From assembly GCA_030770535.1 (NCBI GenBank), contig JASVEC010000001.1:744001-808000 (forward strand): a stretch of DNA of 64,000 nt, written 5' to 3'. A program made the position numbers and the translations under genes. Origin of the DNA: Batkoa obscura (lineage: Eukaryota > Entomophthoromycota > Entomophthoromycetes > Entomophthorales > Batkoaceae). The notes under the pieces are model-generated. The model worked only from the letters and a program-made list of their open reading frames with translations. It made no database searches and had not been told where the DNA came from. Positions 59,403 to 64,000 of this stretch are shown here, one piece after another. How positions within the stretch are numbered: position 1 is the stretch's first letter; each line of letters starts with the position of its first letter.

Positions 59403-59520
59403 TTAATTTATAAACAGATATTTAGTCCAATTTCCCCTCAAATACTGAGTTGCCCGGTTTCACCAGTCATTAATTCATTAACTTTAGTTCAGTTAAACTA
59501 ATCATAGCCTTAGTTTATAT
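59403..59520 (+). repeat. Dispersed repeat R3, copy b
   Basis: TAAACAGATATTTAGTCC, AAATACTGAGTTGCCCGG, TTTCACCAGTCATTAATTC, then TTAGTTCAGTTAAACTAAT. Same order as in copy a, GC-richer, so probably less decayed. Confidence 0.55.
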
Positions 59521-60296
59521 TTTAAAATCAGGCCTCCAATATAATGCTTTTAGTTTAGCTTAGGGTGCAAAATTTTTGTTAAATTTAAAATTGTGAGTTT
59601 TAAAAATTTCTATCAGAACTAAATAAAACAAGGTCCAAATCCTGTCATAGCTATTTATTCGAAAAATTTAAACGAACTAAGAATATTTCTATAATAATTT
59701 TACTGAAGTGAACAATAAAAAATCCTAATTACTTTTATATTTGTATAAAACAGTAGGATCTAGTTAATAAAAATCTAAGAATTTTTACAAAAATCCAAAC
59801 TATCTTATATAAATCTGAAAGTGATTTTAGAATCCCATATTCAATGGGAGATTTTACAAATAATGTTTATTTACAAAGTTTTTGATTAACTAATTATAAG
59901 TAATTGTAGGCAAAAAAACTATAAAATTTCCAAATACTACTGAAAAATAAAACAAATTTGACAAAGATTATTTTTTGATAGTGTTTAACACTTTGCCTAG
60001 TTTTCTGTTTATAGTTGCTCAACATTCGGTTAGTAAAACTTATAAAAAAGGTTTAGTTTTAGTAAAAATTACTTAAATCGCTTTTTATAGTGGCTTTTAA
60101 ATTCTTAAGGAGACCGTATTTAGTATTAGGTAGATATGATATAATATTAACTACTACTTAACAAATTGAAATTTTATAGAAATAGAGAAGTTCATTGAGA
60201 AAGAGTAATCGTTTTTGTACAAATATCAATTTACAGTATTTTCAATCTATCGTGGTTATCAAGGAAATGAATTAAACAAACTGCTGTAAAATTTTC

Positions 60297-60463
60297 AATA
60301 CAGTTGTTTCAGCTTTATTGCAACCTGATTAACCGTTTTTTAAGAATAAAGTTTTGTTAAAATCAGGCTATAATTACAGTTTAAGCTATAAAAAAGTAAA
60401 CAAACAAAACTGGCTCTAAAAATTATCGCAATTTATATCAAATAGAGCTACATAAGCTTTATA
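60297..60463 (+). repeat. Family-2 inverted-repeat element, copy D
   Basis: Arms ACAGTTGTTTCAGCTTTATT and, reverse-complemented, AAGCTTATGTAGCTCTATTT. The interior has GATTAACCGTTTTT, AACAAACAAAACTGGCTC and AAAATTATCGCAA, shared with copies A and C. Confidence 0.65.
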
Positions 60464-60483
60464 ATTTCAACTTTCAAATTTAT

Positions 60484-60595
60484 CCATATATATGGGGATG
60501 TATTTTTGTGTAAGAATTTTACTAACAATTTTTCCGCTCAAATGCGCTTAAAAGATGGAAAAAGTGATGAAGCCAAAAAAGACACTCCCATATTA
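60484..60595 (-). repeat. Family-1 MITE-like element, copy 11
   Basis: CATATATATGGGGATGTATT at the left, core CCGCTCAAATGCGCTTAAAA, ACACTCCCATATT at the right. Only 20 bp after family-2 copy D. Confidence 0.78.
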
Positions 60596-61271
60596 ATAAA
60601 TTTAAAAGCATAATAGAAATAGCTTAAGTTCAAGTTTAATTCCTATATCTATTGGCTTTTTTTTATTTAAATACTGGCCATAATGAATTTAATTTGTTCT
60701 ACCATGGTATATTTTGTACCATATTATATAAAAAAATAGCAATATTATTGCTCTTATTTCAAATTTTGATAGAGAAGACTTAGTTTCATAGTGATTTAAA
60801 AATCGATACTTGGGCTTGGTTTTTTATCTTATTAGTCATACGAACTCTATGATAATTTAACGATATTGAATTGATATAACAAACGACAGTTTTTTCAATT
60901 TGTAATAAAAGTCAATATTAAAATCAATAACTTTTATTAATATTAATAAATTAATTATTCTATTAAAACTAACAAATCCTCATACTAAAAACTGATATTA
61001 CTAATTTAAGCAACCGATGTTCGCTATTTAGATTAATTTCATTAATGAAAATAGTCATTTTATCACTACTCCGTAGATTTTTTTTAGATTCTCCTTTTCC
61101 AATAAGGAGTTGTAATTTGTAATTTTTTAGTGAACTTTGGCCAATAACAATTTGTCCGCAAACAATTATTTTGGTTCTTAAAATAACTCAACCCTTAATC
61201 TGGCAATGTATTTAAATCAATAAAATAAAAATAAAAATTGAATTTTTATTATTTTTATCAATAATTAAAAA

Positions 61272-63949
61272 ATGAGTTTAGAAAGGAAAGAAAATAAATT
61301 AACTAATAGTGTGGAAAAGAGTAAGTTAATTAATACTGTTGATTATATACTAAATAATTAATCTCTTTAATTTTAGTTATTGAAAAACTAAGTAATAAAG
61401 AACAACGGATTTCGGAATCTTGTGAAAAGTTAAATCCATATTCTAAATTTTGTCCTGATACAAGTAGTTATCCAGTTAAAAAAGGATTAAATATAACTGA
61501 AATTGATGATAAAGTTAAAGGTAAACAGTTATTTTTATTATTTAATTAAAACTCATTTATTAATTTTAAAATTCATAGATGGATTGACTAAATTATCAAG
61601 AGAAGATTTAAGTGATGCAGCCGCATGTACTTTAAATATTAAAGAATTATTATGTTTATTAGAATATCAACGTTGTTCTTCAGATGGTAAATTAGTACCC
61701 ATTTGTAACTCAGTACAGTAAGTTTATTTATCTAATCCTTTAAAGCCGCCCCTCTTAATTAATCCTTTTTAATTAAAGCGAAACTGCTTTTTCTTCTTGT
61801 ACTTCAGAAGGTCAAAAAATTGAAGATGTTAAAAAATTATTTGAAAAACATGTCGATTTTAATAAATTTACTAATAATACTGAATGTTTTTCTGGAATTC
61901 CAAAGCCTACTCAAGTAAAAGTGGAAATTACAGCTACTAAAGATAGTAATCAAGCTACATCGACTAATGAAGCAAACGGTAAGTTTTAAGTCATAATGTT
62001 AGAATAAATAACTAATATTTTGTTTAGTTGATAAAACAGAAAGTGATAAAAAACCTAATGAATCCAATAATACACCTGTGGTTAATGAAATACTTTGGGG
62101 TAAATATTATTATATAATAATAATTATAATAATTAATCAATTTTAATTAAATCAGAATGTTCTCCTTATTCTTATGAAATTAGAAAAGATCAAAATACAT
62201 GTTTTGCTCCTAAGATAGCTAATATAACTAAATTCCCTTCTATTGATAATTTAGAAATGGGTAAAATTGAATTTGGATTAAGAGATGAAGTCAAATGTAA
62301 GGATACCTTGGAACTATTAAAAGTTCAAGTAGATGAAGCTTGCTGTAAGTTTAAATAATATTATTAATAATAGTTCTGTAATTTATTAATAATAAATCAA
62401 TATTTAGCATGTGATACCAAGTTATCTTATGTGCGATCCCCTTGTACAAATGCATTATCAGCAATCGGTATTCATACAGAATCCTTAGTAGTTAGTTTTA
62501 GAGATGTAGAATATGTACCAGGTATTGAAAAACAATTACATTTTGCTGATTCAATGAAAGATCATAGTAATCATCATATGAAAAAAAGAGAATTAGATAA
62601 TACCAAATTTAATGATGAAAATTTAAATGACAATAATGATCCACATTATTTTTTAAGATCTTATTATCGTACTTGTAATAGAATAGAAGGAGTTCCTCCT
62701 TCTATTAAAAGAAAACATTGTTGTAAGTTATATTATTTATTAATATTTATAATATATTAAATTAATTATTGATCTTTATTATTATTTATATAAAATAGCT
62801 CGTCATGCTAAATTAGATAGATATGAAGTACCAGGTACAGAGGTAGAAATGTATACTAATTTTAAATCACAAAAAATACAATCCCATTTTCGTAGTGGGT
62901 GCACAGTATTAGATTGTTTAAATCATTTACGTTATTTACCACCATTAACCCCAACCGAAGATAACAAATCAGATGTATTTTTAGAAGATGGTAGTATTGA
63001 TAAAAATTATGATATTTGTAAAGAAGAAATAAAAGATTGTCCATTATGGGCTTTTGGTAGTAATAGTATTTCAATCTCTGGTTATCCTGCCAATATTACT
63101 TCTTATCTTGAATTAGATATTCAAGCTAAACCAAACACAAATAGAGCTGCAATTATATTTTCATTTAGATCAATGACTCGACCATTATATGAAGGTTTAA
63201 GATTTTTATTAAATGGAGTACCTGCAATGGATTTAATTTATAATCAAACGGATAGTTTAGGTTATGCAGTTCCATTAGTACCAGGTAAATCCCATGTAGC
63301 AAGATGGGAATTTATTCGTGGTGAAGCATATCCATCAACTTCTTTTAATTTTGCAGAAATACAATCTATCATATTAAGAGATGCTTCTTTAGCTTCTCCA
63401 TCAGATACAGCCGATTTAAAATCATTAAGTCATTTAAAAAATAATATGGTTCATTTACCACCAAAAGCACCAACAAGACCAGGTTCTATTTATAGTAATA
63501 ATAACAATAATTCATCTAATTCAATTACTACTTCTATTATACCAATGATGATTATATTATTAACTGGAGTTGGTATTGCTTTATTAGGTGTTTGGTTATG
63601 GAAGAGACATTTAAAAATGAAAAAAGATGAAAATGAACATTCTTTGGGTTCTTATTCTGCTCCTTTAGGTTTTGCTGAAAGAGTAGCTCAATTTTCTTTC
63701 CCTGGTACTCAACAAAATAATAATTCAAGATATGCTCCATTATCTAAAGGTACTACAATGGATACTCCTCATGTTGAATTAAATGCTATGACTATGTTTG
63801 AAAATCATTTACCTTCTCCAAGTGATGATGAAGAAGAGGATGAACCTACTGCTTTTGATCGTACCATTTCTCCATCCACAGTTTCTACTGCATCTCAAAC
63901 TTTAAATCATAATTCACCAGAAACTAAAAATAGAGATGAACTGATCTAA
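61272..63949 (+). CDS. Cys-rich single-pass membrane protein, unknown function
   Basis: Exons 61272-61320, 61377-61520, 61579-61717, 61779-61978, 62028-62099, 62156-62344, 62408-62722, 62799-63949 join to 753 codons (752 aa). A probable ectodomain of about 610 residues has many Cys and N-glycosylation sequons and several Cys-bounded modules (SCEKLNPYSKFCPD, AAACTLNIKELLCLLEYQRC, ECSPYSYEIRKDQNTCFAPK, SCDTKLSYVRSPC). One transmembrane helix follows (IIPMMIILLTGVGIALLGVW, near residue 615), then a WKRHLKMKK stop-transfer and a 120-residue acidic Ser/Thr-rich cytosolic tail. That is type I topology, yet the ATG used gives no signal peptide. A short 5' exon may lie upstream (a frame at 61047 begins MKIVILSLL), so the N-terminus is uncertain. 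No family recognised; a surface sensor or receptor is possible. Confidence 0.72.
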
Positions 63950-64000
63950 TTGAAGTTTATTCTCTTATATTTTAGTAGTTAAATCTTAAAATCAAATTGA

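Larger units (their letters stand above)
58087..61271. other. Repeat-rich spacer, 3.2 kb
   Basis: No gene supported. It contains two family-2 elements, two full and one partial family-1 elements, and a pair of diverged direct repeats, each listed. The 5' end of the following membrane-protein gene could extend into its last 250 bp. Confidence 0.55.

Overview
The window looks like a contig from an AT-rich, gene-poor fungal nuclear genome. The evidence is short spliceosomal introns (about 45-100 nt, mostly GTAAG..TAG) in the housekeeping genes and fungal-type families: a complex I 21 kDa (NUXM-like) subunit, fungal cytochromes P450 with a PRACxGR heme loop, an SLC45/Sut1-type sugar carrier and a YGL114W-like OPT transporter. 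Poly-Asn (AAT/AAC) tracts are frequent, and UAA/UAG are ordinary stops. A fungal RalGAP-alpha, many introns in conserved genes and very high AT content suggest an early-diverging lineage (for example Entomophthoromycotina or Kickxellomycotina). This placement is inference and I cannot fix the species.

Left third (1-22.3 kb), housekeeping and intron-rich: cytosolic glutamyl-tRNA synthetase (9 exons), a giant RalGAP-alpha-like GTPase-activating protein (7 exons), a secreted GH37 trehalase, an Asn-rich double-RING protein with a predicted N-myristoylation signal, a secreted His/Arg/Tyr-rich protein, a choline/ethanolamine phosphotransferase (8 exons), a complex I subunit (4 exons) and chaperonin CCT1/TCP-1 alpha (7 exons).

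Middle and right (22.3-61 kb), accessory: large gene-poor spacers carry genes for uptake, efflux and oxidation. These are a P450 with a premature stop (likely pseudogene), OPT, POT/PTR2-type and monocarboxylate-type transporters (all intronless), a tRNA-Lys(CUU), a small unknown protein, an SLC45 sugar carrier (5 exons), a secreted Asp/Lys/His repeat protein, an intronless ABCC-type ABC transporter and a second, intact-looking P450 of the same family. The right edge (61.3-63.9 kb) holds a Cys-rich single-pass membrane protein with 8 exons.

The spacers from 22.7 to 60.6 kb are seeded with at least two families of short, non-coding, inverted-repeat (MITE-like) elements. Family 1 is about 105 bp with at least 11 near-complete copies; family 2 is about 150-170 bp with 4 copies. 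There are also unique hairpin elements and diverged direct repeats. Neither main family is recognisable in the first 22 kb, so the window splits into a stable intron-rich block and a repeat-seeded block of transporter and P450 genes. Several accessory genes have a clear TATA box 45-100 bp before the ATG. Peptide uptake (OPT, POT), trehalose hydrolysis, organic acid and sugar import, drug efflux and P450s together fit an osmotroph living on protein- and trehalose-rich material, but that is inference.
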